Shown: positions 36,903 through 46,814, numbered from the stretch's first letter. The stretch: 64,000 nucleotides of DNA from PALSA-894 sp963828625 (GCA_963828625.1 CAWHEX010000011.1:744001-808000); one strand, 5' to 3'. Notes: generated by a model not told the origin, from the letters alone. Numbers and translations are program-made.

Positions 36903-37868
36903 GTGACAAAACGCGCGTGTCTTGCGGCATTCGTGTTCCTGCTCGCGGGCGCCAGCGCGCTCGCGCAGGATTATCCGTCGCGCCCGATCACGCTGGTGGT
37001 GCCGTATGCGGCGGGCGGCGGCAACGACGTGATGGCGCGCATCGTCGCCGAGAAGATGAGCAAGTCGCTCGGCCAGCAGATCGTGATCGAGAACAAGGGC
37101 GGGGCAGGGGGCTCGATCGCGACGCGGCAGGTCGCGAAGGCCGCGCCCGACGGCTACACGCTCGGCCTCGGCGGCACCGGCACGCTCGCGATCAATCCGA
37201 CGCTCTATCCCAATGTCGGCTACGACCCGCGCAAGGACTTCGCGCCGGTCGGGCTGATCGCCACCAGCGCGCTGGTCGTGCTGGTCAATCCGAACGTCGC
37301 GGCTAAATCGGTCGGCGAACTGATCGCGCTTGCGAAACGCGAGCCGGGCAAGCTGAACTATGCCTCGGCGGGCGTCGGCAGCGGCATCCATCTCGGCGCG
37401 GAGCTTTTCGCCACGATGGCGGACATCAAGCTCACGCACATTCCCTACAAGGGCTCGTCGCCAGCGCTGACCGACCTGCTCGGCGGGCATGTGGCGATCT
37501 ATTTCTCTTCGCTGCCGCCTGCGATCGCGCTGATCAAGGAAGGCAAGGTGCGCGCGCTCGGCGTCACGGGCGCGAAGCGCGCGGCCGTCCTGCCCGATCT
37601 GCCGACCGTCGCCGAAGCCGCACTCCCCGGCTACGAGGCGGTGCTGCACTACGGCATCGTGGCGCCGGCGGGTACGCCGCAGCCGGTCATCGACAAGCTC
37701 TCCGCCGCGCTGAAGGGGGCGCTCGCCGAGGAGGACGTGCGCGCGCGCATTGCGGCGGACGGCGCCGAAGTGATGGCGATGACGCCGCAGGAATATGCCG
37801 CCGACATCGACCGCGAGGAGACGAAGTGGTCGAAGGTCGTGAAGGTGTCGGGTGCGAAGGTGGAGTGA
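36903..37868 (+). CDS. Bug-family solute receptor (TTT-type substrate-binding protein), copy 1
   Basis: A 321-residue periplasmic binding protein of the TctC/Bug family. The signal peptide ends ASALAQ (about residue 22). Family motifs are YPSRPITLVVPYAAGGGND (24-42), APDGYTL, and PYKGSSPALTDLLGGH (near 185). Bug proteins capture carboxylates and aromatic acids for a tripartite transporter or for sensing; most genomes of this group have many orphan copies, and no TctA/TctB genes are adjacent here. The start is GTG at 36903, behind a GGGAGAGG ribosome site. Confidence 0.9.
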   Translation: MTKRACLAAFVFLLAGASALAQDYPSRPITLVVPYAAGGGNDVMARIVAEKMSKSLGQQIVIENKGGAGGSIATRQVAKAAPDGYTLGLGGTGTLAINPTLYPNVGYDPRKDFAPVGLIATSALVVLVNPNVAAKSVGELIALAKREPGKLNYASAGVGSGIHLGAELFATMADIKLTHIPYKGSSPALTDLLGGHVAIYFSSLPPAIALIKEGKVRALGVTGAKRAAVLPDLPTVAEAALPGYEAVLHYGIVAPAGTPQPVIDKLSAALKGALAEEDVRARIAADGAEVMAMTPQEYAADIDREETKWSKVVKVSGAKVE

Positions 37869-37875
37869 CATCAGT

Positions 37876-37987
37876 CCTCATCCTGAGGTGCGAGCCGCTC
37901 TTGCGGCGAGCCTCGAAGGATGGCGGCATATGCGGTGTTTGAGGCCATCCTTCGAGACGCGCCCTGCGGGCGCTCCTCAGGATGAGG
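37876..37987. repeat. Palindromic intergenic repeat element
   Basis: Its ends are the exact inverted pair CCTCATCCTGAGG (37876-37888) and CCTCAGGATGAGG (37975-37987). Inside, CCTCGAAGGATGG and CCATCCTTCGAGACGC pair as well, so the 112 bases can fold into one long hairpin. This is the known look of the Rhizobiales repetitive extragenic palindromes. It fills the gap between the two Bug genes, and its last bases overlap the leader of the second. Confidence 0.85.
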
Positions 37988-38014
37988 ATGAGGATGAGCG
38001 ATGAGGAAATGCCG

Positions 38015-38971
38015 ATGAGACTGGTTCTCGGGTTGATATTCGCGTTGTTCGCCTCTCTTGCACACGCGCAACCCTACCCGACGCGCACCGTCACGCTGGT
38101 CGTGCCCTATCCGCCGGGTGGCGGCGTGGACGCGATGGCGCGCATCGTCGCCGACAAGCTCTCCGCCGCACTTGGCCAGCAGGTGATCGTGGACAACCGC
38201 GGCGGCGGTTCGGGTCTCGTCGGTACGCGCGCCGTGATCAAGAGCCCGCCTGATGGCTACACGCTGTTCCTCGGCCACACCGGCTCGATCTCGATCAATC
38301 CCAGCCTCTACGCCAACGCGGCGTTCGATCCGCGCAAGGATTTCGCGCCGATCGGACTCATCGCCTCGATGCCGGTCGCGCTGATCGCGCATCCCTCGTT
38401 TCCGGCGAAGACCATCGGCGAGGCCGTCGCGCTGCTGAAGGCCAATCCCGGCAAGTACAATCTCGGCACCTCGGCGGTCGGCACCGGCGGATACATGTCG
38501 GCGGAGCTGTTCAAGTCCGTGACCGGCATCGACGCGCAGATCGTGCCCTACAAGGGCACGAGCGGCGTGATGAACGATCTGCTCGGCGGCCACGTGCCGG
38601 TTGCGTTCGGCGTGCTGCCGCCGGCGCTCGGCAACATCCAGTCCGGTACGCTGCGCGTCATCGCGGTGTTGAGCGACACGCGCTTCAGCGGGCTGCCCGA
38701 TGTGCCGACCGCGGCGGAGTCCGGCCTGCCGGGGTTTGAATCCACGCTGCACTACGGCGTGCTTGCGCCCGCCGGGACGCCGCGCCCCATCGTCGAGAAG
38801 CTCAACGCCGCGCTGCGCACGCTGGTCAATTCCGACGAAGTGAAGAAGCGCATTCACGCGGAGGGCGGCGATCCGCTCACCTCGACGCCCGAGGAATACG
38901 CCAAGGACATCGATCAGGAAGAAACCAAATGGTCGACCCTGATCCGCAAGCTCAATCTGAAGGTTGAATGA
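38015..38971 (+). CDS. Bug-family solute receptor, copy 2
   Basis: A 318-residue TctC/Bug periplasmic binding protein, similar to the preceding copy throughout. The signal peptide ends LAHAQ (about 18); motifs are YPTRTVTLVVPYPPGGGVD, SPPDGYTLFL and PYKGTSGVMNDLLGGH. The pair is a likely old duplication. I choose the ATG at 38015 because GAGGA lies 7 bases upstream, though ATGs at 38009 and 37982 are in frame. The repeat element ends 28 bases before it. The ligand is unknown. Confidence 0.9.
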   Translation: MRLVLGLIFALFASLAHAQPYPTRTVTLVVPYPPGGGVDAMARIVADKLSAALGQQVIVDNRGGGSGLVGTRAVIKSPPDGYTLFLGHTGSISINPSLYANAAFDPRKDFAPIGLIASMPVALIAHPSFPAKTIGEAVALLKANPGKYNLGTSAVGTGGYMSAELFKSVTGIDAQIVPYKGTSGVMNDLLGGHVPVAFGVLPPALGNIQSGTLRVIAVLSDTRFSGLPDVPTAAESGLPGFESTLHYGVLAPAGTPRPIVEKLNAALRTLVNSDEVKKRIHAEGGDPLTSTPEEYAKDIDQEETKWSTLIRKLNLKVE

Positions 38972-39388
38972 TCCGGGCGCTTGCACTCTGTCTGATCGCG
39001 GCGGCAATGGTGCCAGATTGCGCCGTCGCCGCACGCGCGAGCACGCAACGGCAAACTTCTCGAGAGTGGAACCGAGAATGGACATAGCTTTCGAACATAC
39101 ATGCGGGAGACACGACGAACCGGTGACTTGCGCATCGGCTTTGTGCGGATCTTCCAACAACCCGAACAGGTCCGTCGTTTGGAGTGGCGCTACATCGCCC
39201 ATTGCCAGGCCGGCGCTGCCCGACCAACGGGGGTCACGATCGAGAGGACGAGGACAACGGAGGATACAGAGGCGTTCGTCACCGTAATTCCGGGGACCGA
39301 TCCGTCGAACGCCGACCGCATCTGGCACAACGTCTGGTACGCGGTCTGCCGTGGCGAATTCAATAAATACCCGCGCAATCCGGACTGA
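38968..39388 (+). CDS. Exported hypothetical protein, frameshifted
   Basis: The ATG overlaps the stop of the Bug gene (ATGA). The first frame gives a clear signal peptide (MIRALALCLIAAAMVPDCAV) and stops early at 39084. One extra base near 39044 shifts the frame; correcting it joins to NGKLLESGTENGHSFRTYM and then WHNVWYAVCRGEFNKYPRN to the stop at 39388, about 139 residues. The two parts make one plausible secreted protein of the size of small periplasmic proteins. I do not recognise the family. Translational coupling suggests a link to the Bug receptor. Confidence 0.6.
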
Positions 39389-39478
39389 CGGGTACCGCAA
39401 CCTTTCCCAGATTTAATGTCTCTAAACGAAAGTTCCCTCCTAGACTGCCCGCAAAAATAAGCTGTTGGGGAGTCCGGG

Positions 39479-41809
39479 GTGGAGTCGCATCGGCGGTCGT
39501 TGCTGACGATCGCGCTGTTCTTGCTCGCATGGCTGGTGTTCTCGTGGCCGTGGCTCTCCGGCGCGGTGACGATTCCGTATGACGCCAAGGCGCTGTTTCA
39601 GGCCGAGCTGCAATTCCTCGCCAACGCGATCCATCAGGGCCAATCGCCGTTCTGGGCGCCGAACGTGTTCGGCGGCATGCCGCAGATCGCCGACCCGCAA
39701 TCGCTGATCTTCTCGCCGCTGGTGCTGCTGGCGCTCATCGTCCCGCACCCGAGCTTCCATGCACTCGATGTCGCGGTGTTCGTGCTGCTCGCGCTCGCCG
39801 GCCTTTCGGTGCTGGTGTTCTTCGGCGACCGGCGCTGGCATCCGGCCGGCGGCCTCGTGGCGGCGCTCGCCTTCGTGTTCGGCGCGTCGGCGGCGTGGCG
39901 CATCCAGCACATCGGCCAGATCGAAAGCTTCGTGTTCCTCGCAATTGCGCTGGTGCTGCTTGCGCGCGCACTCGATCGCTCCTCGCTCGGGTATGGAATC
40001 CTCGCCGGTGTCGCGGCGGGCCTGATGCTGGTGCAGCCGGATCAAGTGGCGTTCCTCGGCGCGCTGTTTCTCGCAGGCTACGTCGCGGACCATTGGCTGT
40101 CGCAGCCGCCGCTGCGCCAAACGTTCCGGCGTTCGGTCAAGCCGCTCGCTGCCGCGACGATCGCGGGCGTTGTGATCATCGCGGTGCCGGTACTGCTGAC
40201 GGTGCTGTTCGCGGAATCGAGCGACCGCGCCGCATTCGGCTACACGGGCGCGACGCGCGGCTCGCTCCACCCGGCCTCGCTGCTCACCATGCTGATCGGC
40301 GGACTGTTCAGTCCGGACTACGCGGTGCCGTACTGGGGCCCGTACAGCGAGTCGTGGGACCCGAAGCAGCTTTTCCTCTCGCCCAACATGAGCCAGGTCT
40401 ATGCCGGCACGCTTCCCGTGCTGGCGATCCTCGTTCTCGGTGTTGCGCGCGGCCTCGCATGGACGCGCGAGGTCCGCTTCTTCTCGATCGCGCTTGCCGC
40501 GCTCATCGTCTATGCGCTCGGCCGCTATACGCCGGCCTATCGCGTCATCCTCGATCTGCTGCCGGGCGTGAACGCGTTCCGCCGTCCGGCCGATGCCACG
40601 TTCCTGATCGGCGGCGTTGCCGCGATCCTCGGCGGCTATCTGGTGCATCGCGTGGCGAGCGGCACCGCGCCCGCGGTGCGGCGCTGGCACATCGGCGTTG
40701 CGCTCGCGCTTGTCGCGGTGTGGTTTGCCGCCGCGGTCGCCGTCGCGTTCCATGCCGGGCATCTGCACGACGCGCTTGCGCCGCTCGCCAAGGCGGCGGG
40801 CTGGGTCGGTGCCGCCGCGCTCGCGCTGATCCTGCTGCGGCAGTTCGCACCGCGCTCGTCGGCACTCGCGTTGCTGGTCGTCGCGCCGCTGATGACCGCC
40901 GATCTCGCGCTCAACAACGGGCCGAGCGAGTCGACCGCGCTGCCGCCGGGGCGCTTCGCGATGCTCGATCCGGATACCAAGAACGAGACGATCCTGCTGC
41001 TCAAGCGGCTGCTCAGCCAGCCGCTGCCGTCCGACCGGCGCGACCGCGTCGAGCTGCTCGGCGTCGGCTTCGAATGGCCGAACGCGCCGCTCGTGCACGG
41101 CTTCGATCACACGCTCGGCTACAATCCGCTGCGCATGGCCGACATGTCGGCTGCGACCGGCGCGCGCGACTACATCGCGGGGCCGGAGCAGCGCGTGTTC
41201 AGTCCGCTGTTTCCCTCGTATCGCTCGCTGCTCGCCGACATGATGGGCCTGCGCTACATCGTCTCCAGCGTGCCGGTCGGGCGTGTGGACGACAGCCTCA
41301 AGCCCGGCGATCTGCGGCTGCTCGGCCGCACGGCGGATGGATACGTCTACGAAAATCCGCGCGCGCTGCCGCGCGTGCTGTTCGCCACCAACTGGCTCGC
41401 GGCGGACTTCGACTGGCTGATCGAGCTCGGCCAGTGGCCCGAGTTCGATCCGCGCCGCACGGTCCTGCTGGAGGCCGACACCGGCGTCGAGCCGCCACCC
41501 ATGCGCTCGCGGGCGGAATGCCCGCGCGCGGTGGCGCAGCTCGTCCACTACGAGAACACGGTGGTCGAGATCGACGCGGACTCCGTGTGCGGCGGCTATG
41601 TCGTGCTCAACGACATGTGGCATCCGTGGTGGAGCGCGACGGTCGACGGTGAAGCCGCCGATATCCTCAAGGCGAACGTGCTGTTCCGCGCCGTCGAGGT
41701 GACGCCGGGGCGCCACCGCCTGCGCTTCGAGTTCAGGCCGGTCGAGGGTGCGCTCGCCGAACTGGGCGAGCGGATCTTCGGCGACGGCGAGGAAATCAGC
41801 ACGCGCTGA
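39479..41809 (+). CDS. YfhO-like multi-pass membrane protein
   Basis: A 776-residue inner-membrane protein of the YfhO/GT-C-like build. About ten to twelve helices fill residues 5-480, with an early periplasmic loop (PYDAKALFQAELQFLANA) and the conserved NVFGGMPQIADPQ motif (near 61-73). The last 250 residues form a soluble C-terminal domain, with a final stretch like TPGRHRLRFEFRPVEGAL, as in YfhO. YfhO in Bacillus affects lipoteichoic acid glycosylation; the Gram-negative role is unknown and a sugar transfer to an envelope polymer is only a guess. It starts with GTG at 39479. Confidence 0.78.
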   Translation: MESHRRSLLTIALFLLAWLVFSWPWLSGAVTIPYDAKALFQAELQFLANAIHQGQSPFWAPNVFGGMPQIADPQSLIFSPLVLLALIVPHPSFHALDVAVFVLLALAGLSVLVFFGDRRWHPAGGLVAALAFVFGASAAWRIQHIGQIESFVFLAIALVLLARALDRSSLGYGILAGVAAGLMLVQPDQVAFLGALFLAGYVADHWLSQPPLRQTFRRSVKPLAAATIAGVVIIAVPVLLTVLFAESSDRAAFGYTGATRGSLHPASLLTMLIGGLFSPDYAVPYWGPYSESWDPKQLFLSPNMSQVYAGTLPVLAILVLGVARGLAWTREVRFFSIALAALIVYALGRYTPAYRVILDLLPGVNAFRRPADATFLIGGVAAILGGYLVHRVASGTAPAVRRWHIGVALALVAVWFAAAVAVAFHAGHLHDALAPLAKAAGWVGAAALALILLRQFAPRSSALALLVVAPLMTADLALNNGPSESTALPPGRFAMLDPDTKNETILLLKRLLSQPLPSDRRDRVELLGVGFEWPNAPLVHGFDHTLGYNPLRMADMSAATGARDYIAGPEQRVFSPLFPSYRSLLADMMGLRYIVSSVPVGRVDDSLKPGDLRLLGRTADGYVYENPRALPRVLFATNWLAADFDWLIELGQWPEFDPRRTVLLEADTGVEPPPMRSRAECPRAVAQLVHYENTVVEIDADSVCGGYVVLNDMWHPWWSATVDGEAADILKANVLFRAVEVTPGRHRLRFEFRPVEGALAELGERIFGDGEEISTR

Positions 41810-41896
41810 TCGCCCCTTGAACTGCGGCATCATCCGGCCCCAACATCCACCTCCACGCCGGGGCACGACATTCCGTCCATCCAAAATCGCTGGGTC

Positions 41897-43039
41897 ATGC
41901 TGGCCGTGCTTTTCGTGGCGCGCACCGCGATGGCGCTGCAATTCCAGACCGTCGCGTCGACCGGTCCGTTTCTGATCGATGCCCTCGCGATCGATTTTGC
42001 CTCGCTTGGCGCGCTGATCGGCCTGTTCATGCTGCCCGGCGTCGTCATCGCCTTGCCGGGCGGCATGCTCGGCCAGCGCTTCGGCGCGAAACGGGTCGTG
42101 CTCGTCGGGCTCGCGCTGATGGCGGTCGGCGGCGCGATGATGGGGTTCGGTTCGTCGTTCGCGATGGCGGCGGCCGGCCGCGTCATCAGCGGCACCGGCG
42201 CCGTGCTGGTGACGGTGCTGATTTCCAAGATGGTCACCGACTGGTTCGCCGGGCGCGAGATCGTCACCGCGATGTCGATCGTGATCGTGAGCTGGCCGCT
42301 CGGTCTCGCCGTCGGGCTCGTGACCTACGGCGCGCTCGCCACGGCGTCGGGCTGGCGCGCGGTGATGTATTTCGGCGCGATCGCGGCGATCGTGGCGTTC
42401 GCGCTGGTCGCGCTGGTCTATCGGGATCCGCCGGGCGTCGCGGGGGCGTCGTCGGGCAGCTTTCGCGTCGGGCTGTCCCGGCGCGAATGGCTTCTGGTGC
42501 TGATCTCCGGAACGATCTGGGGCCTGTTCAACGTCGCCTACATCGTCCTCATCAGTTTTGCGCCGGACCTGTTCACCGCGCGCGGTTACTCGCTGCCCGA
42601 GGCAAGCGCGATCGTCAGCGTCATCGGATGGACGCTGATTCCACTGATCCCGCTCACCGGCATGCTGGTCGAACGCGTCGGCTGGTCCGGCGCCTTCATG
42701 GCCGGCGGCTTCCTGATCGCCGCTGCGGCCGCCTCCGCGCTGCCCTTCACGAACGCGCCGACCGTCGCACTCGGAATTGTTGCGCTCGCGATCGGGTTGT
42801 CGGGAGGCCTGATCATGGCGCTGCCCGCGCAGGTGCTGCGGCCGGAATCGCGCGGGGGCGGCATGGGCATTTACTTCACCTGCTACTACGCCGCGATGGC
42901 GGTGCTCCCCGGTGCGGCGGGTCTGGCGCGCGATCTGTCGGGAAGTGCTGCGGCGCCCGCGCTGTTCGCCGCCGCCATGATGCTCTTGTGCGTCCTCGCC
43001 CTGATGTTGTTCCATGCGGCCAAGCACGTGAAACAATAA
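41897..43039 (+). CDS. MFS transporter
   Basis: A 380-residue major-facilitator protein with about twelve membrane helices and the signature loop GQRFGAKR between helices 2 and 3 (near 60-68). Cyanate/nitrate-type MFS proteins share the LALIA-rich layout, but the substrate is unclear. The first ATG gives helix 1 directly (MLAVLFVARTAM). The open frame continues upstream to the stop of the YfhO gene without any start codon, and the residues there (IQNRWV) look native, so a short N-terminal part may be lost to an error. Confidence 0.82.
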   Translation: MLAVLFVARTAMALQFQTVASTGPFLIDALAIDFASLGALIGLFMLPGVVIALPGGMLGQRFGAKRVVLVGLALMAVGGAMMGFGSSFAMAAAGRVISGTGAVLVTVLISKMVTDWFAGREIVTAMSIVIVSWPLGLAVGLVTYGALATASGWRAVMYFGAIAAIVAFALVALVYRDPPGVAGASSGSFRVGLSRREWLLVLISGTIWGLFNVAYIVLISFAPDLFTARGYSLPEASAIVSVIGWTLIPLIPLTGMLVERVGWSGAFMAGGFLIAAAAASALPFTNAPTVALGIVALAIGLSGGLIMALPAQVLRPESRGGGMGIYFTCYYAAMAVLPGAAGLARDLSGSAAAPALFAAAMMLLCVLALMLFHAAKHVKQ

Positions 43040-43051
43040 CGAGGACACGCC

Positions 43052-44674
43052 GTGGACGGATCGTTCGACTACATCGTGGTGGGCGCGGGTTCGGCGGGTT
43101 GCGTGCTCGCCAACCGGCTGACCGAATCCGGACGCCACCGCGTGCTGCTGCTCGAAGCCGGCCCGGAGGACCGCAACGTCTGGATCCACGTGCCGATCGG
43201 CTACGCCAAGCTGTTCACCGATGCGCGCCACAACTGGCTCTATACCTCCGAGCCCGAGCCGGAGCTCGGCGGCCGCTCGATCATCCAGCCGCGCGGCAAA
43301 GTGCTCGGCGGCTCGTCATCGATCAACGGGCTCCTTTACATCCGCGGGCAGGCCGAGGACTTCGACCACTGGCGCCAGCTCGGCAACACGGGCTGGAGCT
43401 TTGCGGACGTGCTGCCGTACTTCCGCCGCTCCGAGGATCAGCAGCGCGGCGGTGACGACCTGCACGGCACCGGCGGGCCGCTCGCCGTCTCCGACGTGAG
43501 CGAGCCGCACACGCTGTGCGATGCCTTCATCGACGCTTGCGAGCAGGCGGGCTATCCGCGCAACGACGACTTCAACGGGCCGGTGCAGGAAGGCGCGGGC
43601 TATTTCCAGATGACGACGCGCAACGGTCGGCGCGTCTCGACCGCGCGCGGCTTCCTGCGCGCGGCGCGCAAGCGCGGCAATCTCGCGATCGTGTCGAACG
43701 CGCTGACCACGCGCATCCTGTTCGAGGGACGCCGCGCGGTCGGCGTCGAGTACCTCAAGGACGGTGCGACCCACACGGCGCGCGCGAACGGCGAGGTGAT
43801 CCTTTCCAGCGGCGCATTCAACTCGCCGCAATTGCTGCAGCTCTCGGGCGTCGGCCCCGCGGACCTGCTGCAGAAGCACGGCATCAAGGTGATCGCCGAC
43901 ATGCCGGGCGTCGGCGCCGACCTGCAGGATCATTTCCAGGTGCGCATGGCGTACCGCTGCACCGAAGCGATCACGATGAACGACACCGTGAACTCGCTGC
44001 CGCTCAAGATCGCGGCGGGCATCCGCTACATGCTGTTCCGCAAGGGGATGCTGACCATCGGCGCGGGCTACGCGGGTGCATTCCTCAAGAGCAGCCCGGA
44101 CGTCGCGACGCCGGACGTGCAATTCCACTTCATCATCTTCTCGGCCGACAAGATCGGCGGAAACCTGCATCCGTTCCCCGGCTTCATCGTGTCGGTGTGC
44201 CAGCTTCGTCCCGAGAGCCGCGGCTTCGTGCACATCAAGTCGGCCGATCCCGCGCAGGCGCCCGCAATCATGCCGCGCTACATGACGGCGGCGGCGGACC
44301 GCGACTGCATGATCCGCGGCATGCACCTCACGCGAAAGATCATGGGGCAGTCGGCGATCAAGCGGTACGTCGCCGAGGAGCGCCTGCCGGGCCCGAACGT
44401 GACGACGGACGAGGGCCTGCTCGCCTACGCGCGCGAGACCGGCACGACCATCTTCCACCCGACCTCGACCTGCCGCATGGGCTCCGACGCGAAGGCCGTG
44501 ACGGACGAGCGGCTGCGCGTGCACGGCTTCGAAGGCCTGCGCGTCGCGGATGCCTCGATCATGCCGACGGTCGTCTCGGGCAACACCAACGCGGCCTGCG
44601 TGATGATCGGCGAGAAGTGCTCCGACATGATCCTGCAGGACGCGAAAGCGAAGCCGGCCGCGAAGGCCGCATGA
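43052..44674 (+). CDS. GMC oxidoreductase, choline-dehydrogenase-like (first copy)
   Basis: A 540-residue FAD enzyme. It starts FDYIVVGAGSAGCVLANRL (dinucleotide fold), has GKVLGGSSSINGLLYIRGQ (GMC signature 1, near 87-105), the second signature GAFNSPQLLQLSGVGP (near 250) and the C-terminal HPTSTCRMG with the active-site His (near 470), and SNTNAACVMIGEK. GMC enzymes oxidise alcohols; choline dehydrogenase and polyvinyl- or alkanol-type relatives look alike. A near-identical plan follows in the next gene, overlapping by 4 bases, so the two form a tandem pair. Start GTG at 43052. Confidence 0.9.
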   Translation: MDGSFDYIVVGAGSAGCVLANRLTESGRHRVLLLEAGPEDRNVWIHVPIGYAKLFTDARHNWLYTSEPEPELGGRSIIQPRGKVLGGSSSINGLLYIRGQAEDFDHWRQLGNTGWSFADVLPYFRRSEDQQRGGDDLHGTGGPLAVSDVSEPHTLCDAFIDACEQAGYPRNDDFNGPVQEGAGYFQMTTRNGRRVSTARGFLRAARKRGNLAIVSNALTTRILFEGRRAVGVEYLKDGATHTARANGEVILSSGAFNSPQLLQLSGVGPADLLQKHGIKVIADMPGVGADLQDHFQVRMAYRCTEAITMNDTVNSLPLKIAAGIRYMLFRKGMLTIGAGYAGAFLKSSPDVATPDVQFHFIIFSADKIGGNLHPFPGFIVSVCQLRPESRGFVHIKSADPAQAPAIMPRYMTAAADRDCMIRGMHLTRKIMGQSAIKRYVAEERLPGPNVTTDEGLLAYARETGTTIFHPTSTCRMGSDAKAVTDERLRVHGFEGLRVADASIMPTVVSGNTNAACVMIGEKCSDMILQDAKAKPAAKAA

Positions 44675-46272
44675 GCGATTTCGATTTCATCATCGTCGGC
44701 GCGGGCAGCGCGGGCTGCGTGCTCGCCAACCGGCTGACCGCCGACGGCCGCCACAAGGTGCTGCTGCTCGAAGCCGGCGGCGAAGACACGAACATCTGGC
44801 TGCACATTCCGCTCGGCTACGGCAAGCATTTCACCAACCCGAACGTGAACTGGCTCTACGAGACGGAGCCCGAGGCGGAGTGCGACGGGCGGAAAGTCAT
44901 CCAGCCGCGCGGCAAGGTGATGGGCGGCTCGTCCTCGATCAACGGCCTGATGTACGTGCGCGGGCAGGCGCGAGGACTACGACCGCTGGCGCCAGCTCGG
45001 CAATGCGGGCTGGAGCTATGCCGACGTGCTGCCGTATTTCCGCAAGGCCGAGCACCAGCAGCGCGGCGCGGACGAGTTTCATGGGCAGGATGGGCCGCTC
45101 AGCGTGTCCGATCTCGGCGACCTGCCGATCTGCGACGCGTTCATCGAAGCCGCCGAGCAATGCGGCTATCCGCGCAATCCGGATTTCAACGGCGCGCGGC
45201 AGGAAGGCTTCGGCTACTACCAGTTCACCACGCGCAACGGGCGGCGCTGCTCGACCGCCGTCGGCTATCTCAAGCCCGCGCGCAAGCGCGCCAACCTCAC
45301 GGTTCATTCGAACGCGCTCGCGACGCGCGTGCTGTTCGAGGGAAGGCGCGCGGTCGGTGTCGAATATCTACAGGGCAACACGAAACACACCGCACGCGGG
45401 GCTGAAATCATTCTCGCGGGCGGCGCGTTCAACTCGCCGCAACTGATGCAGCTCTCGGGCGTCGGGCCTGCCGCGCTGCTGCGCCAGCACGGCATCGAGG
45501 TGATCGCCGACATGCCGGGCGTCGGCGCAGACCTGCAGGACCACTATCACGCGCGGCTGATCTTCCGCGCGACGCAGCCGGTGTCGGCCAACGACTTCTT
45601 CACCAACCGGCTGCGCGGCCTCGCGGCGGGGCTGAACTTCATACTGCGCCGCAAGGGTTTGCTCGCGATGGGCGCAGGCTACGTCGGCGGCTTCCTGCGC
45701 ACCAACGAGGCGGTCGAGACGCCCGACGTGCAGACGCACATCATGCTGTTCTCGGCCGACAGCATCGGCGGGGCGCTGCATCCGTTCTCCGGCGTCACCT
45801 GTCCGGTGATCGTGCTGCGCCCGGAAAGCCGTGGCACCGTGCACATCAAATCGGCCGATCCGCGCGAGCCGCCCGCGATCGCGCCACGCTATCTCACCGC
45901 ACAGAAGGACCGCGACACCACGGTCGCCGGCATCCGCATCCTGCGCAGCATCATGGCGGCGCCGCCGATGGTGCCGTTCATCGAGAGCCGAGCACGAGCC
46001 GGGCCGGGACTGCGACAGCGACGACGGACCTGCTCGACTACGTGCGGCGGCGCGGCTCGACCGTCTATCACCCGACCTCGACCTGCCGCATGGGCGACGA
46101 TCCGACCGCGGTGGTCGACGCGCGACTCAGGGTGCGTGGCTTCGAGCGGCTGCGCATCGTCGATGCCTCGGTCATGCCGGATCTCGTCTCCGGCAACACC
46201 AATGCGCCGACGATCATGATCGCCGAGAAGGGCGCGGACATGATCCTGCAGGACGCGCGCGCTACCGCATGA
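44671..46272 (+). CDS. GMC oxidoreductase, second copy, three frameshifts
   Basis: The partner of the preceding gene, with the same motifs (VGAGSAGCVLANRL, GGSSSINGLMYVRGQ, GAFNSPQLMQLSGVGP and HPTSTCRMGDD). The frame breaks three times by single extra bases, near 44970 (after YVRGQA), 45988 (after FIESE context) and 46025 (before LLDYVRRRGS). Removing the three bases gives about 532 residues, aligning end to end with copy 1. The start ATG overlaps the previous stop (ATGA). Both lie after an MFS transporter. Duplication with later divergence is inferred from the strong similarity by eye. Confidence 0.86.
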
Positions 46273-46426
46273 TCCCGAGGGCTGGAACTGCAACCGGCGC
46301 GCGGCAACGCAATCAATTGTAAATCTGGAGTCGCATCATCGTTTGATCGCGCTTCGTTCGCTTGCCGATTCAGCGTCGATCGGGCACATGGCGCGCGGGG
46401 CGCGCGCTTGCAGGGAGACGGTAACG

Positions 46427-46804
46427 TTGCGTCGTGCGGTTTTGGCGTTGGCGTTTCTCGCCCCGGTCGCGATAGCGAGCGCGAACGACAAGGTCGAGCA
46501 GTCGCTTCGGCGGCTCGACCCTGACGCGCGCTTCGAGCAGGTGTGCGACCTCGAAGCGATGCGGCACATCAGCCGGGACAAGGCCTACAAGCCGGAGCGC
46601 TCGATCGTCGGCGCGCTTGCGACGCCGCAAATCCGCAATTCGACGATGACCGGCACCGGCGGCGCCTTCAAGAGCAAGGGCAAGTGGATCCAGTTCTCGT
46701 TCCGCTGCGAAACGACCTCCGACCACATGAAGGTGCAGGCGTTCAGCGTAAAGGTCGGCGAGCCGATCCCGGAAGAGATGTGGGAGAAGAGCGGGCTGTG
46801 GTGA
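46427..46804 (+). CDS. Exported DUF930 family protein
   Basis: A 125-residue protein with a signal peptide (LRRAVLALAFLAPVAIASA) and a mature DUF930 domain, whose marks are EQVCDLEAM, HISRDKAYKPERS and RCETTSDHMKVQAFS with two cysteines. I choose the TTG start at 46427 because GGGAG lies 9 bases upstream and the signal peptide begins there; an ATG at 46388 is the alternative. The family is unstudied and found mostly in Bradyrhizobium relatives. Confidence 0.68.
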   Translation: MRRAVLALAFLAPVAIASANDKVEQSLRRLDPDARFEQVCDLEAMRHISRDKAYKPERSIVGALATPQIRNSTMTGTGGAFKSKGKWIQFSFRCETTSDHMKVQAFSVKVGEPIPEEMWEKSGLW

Positions 46805-46814
46805 TCGGCCTTGC

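Noticed and set aside
39440..43231. A 1263-residue open frame on the minus strand across the YfhO and MFS genes
   Set aside because: It is Arg/His/Glu/Gln-rich without domains and lies fully opposite two clear membrane protein genes. High GC content removes stop codons from that frame.
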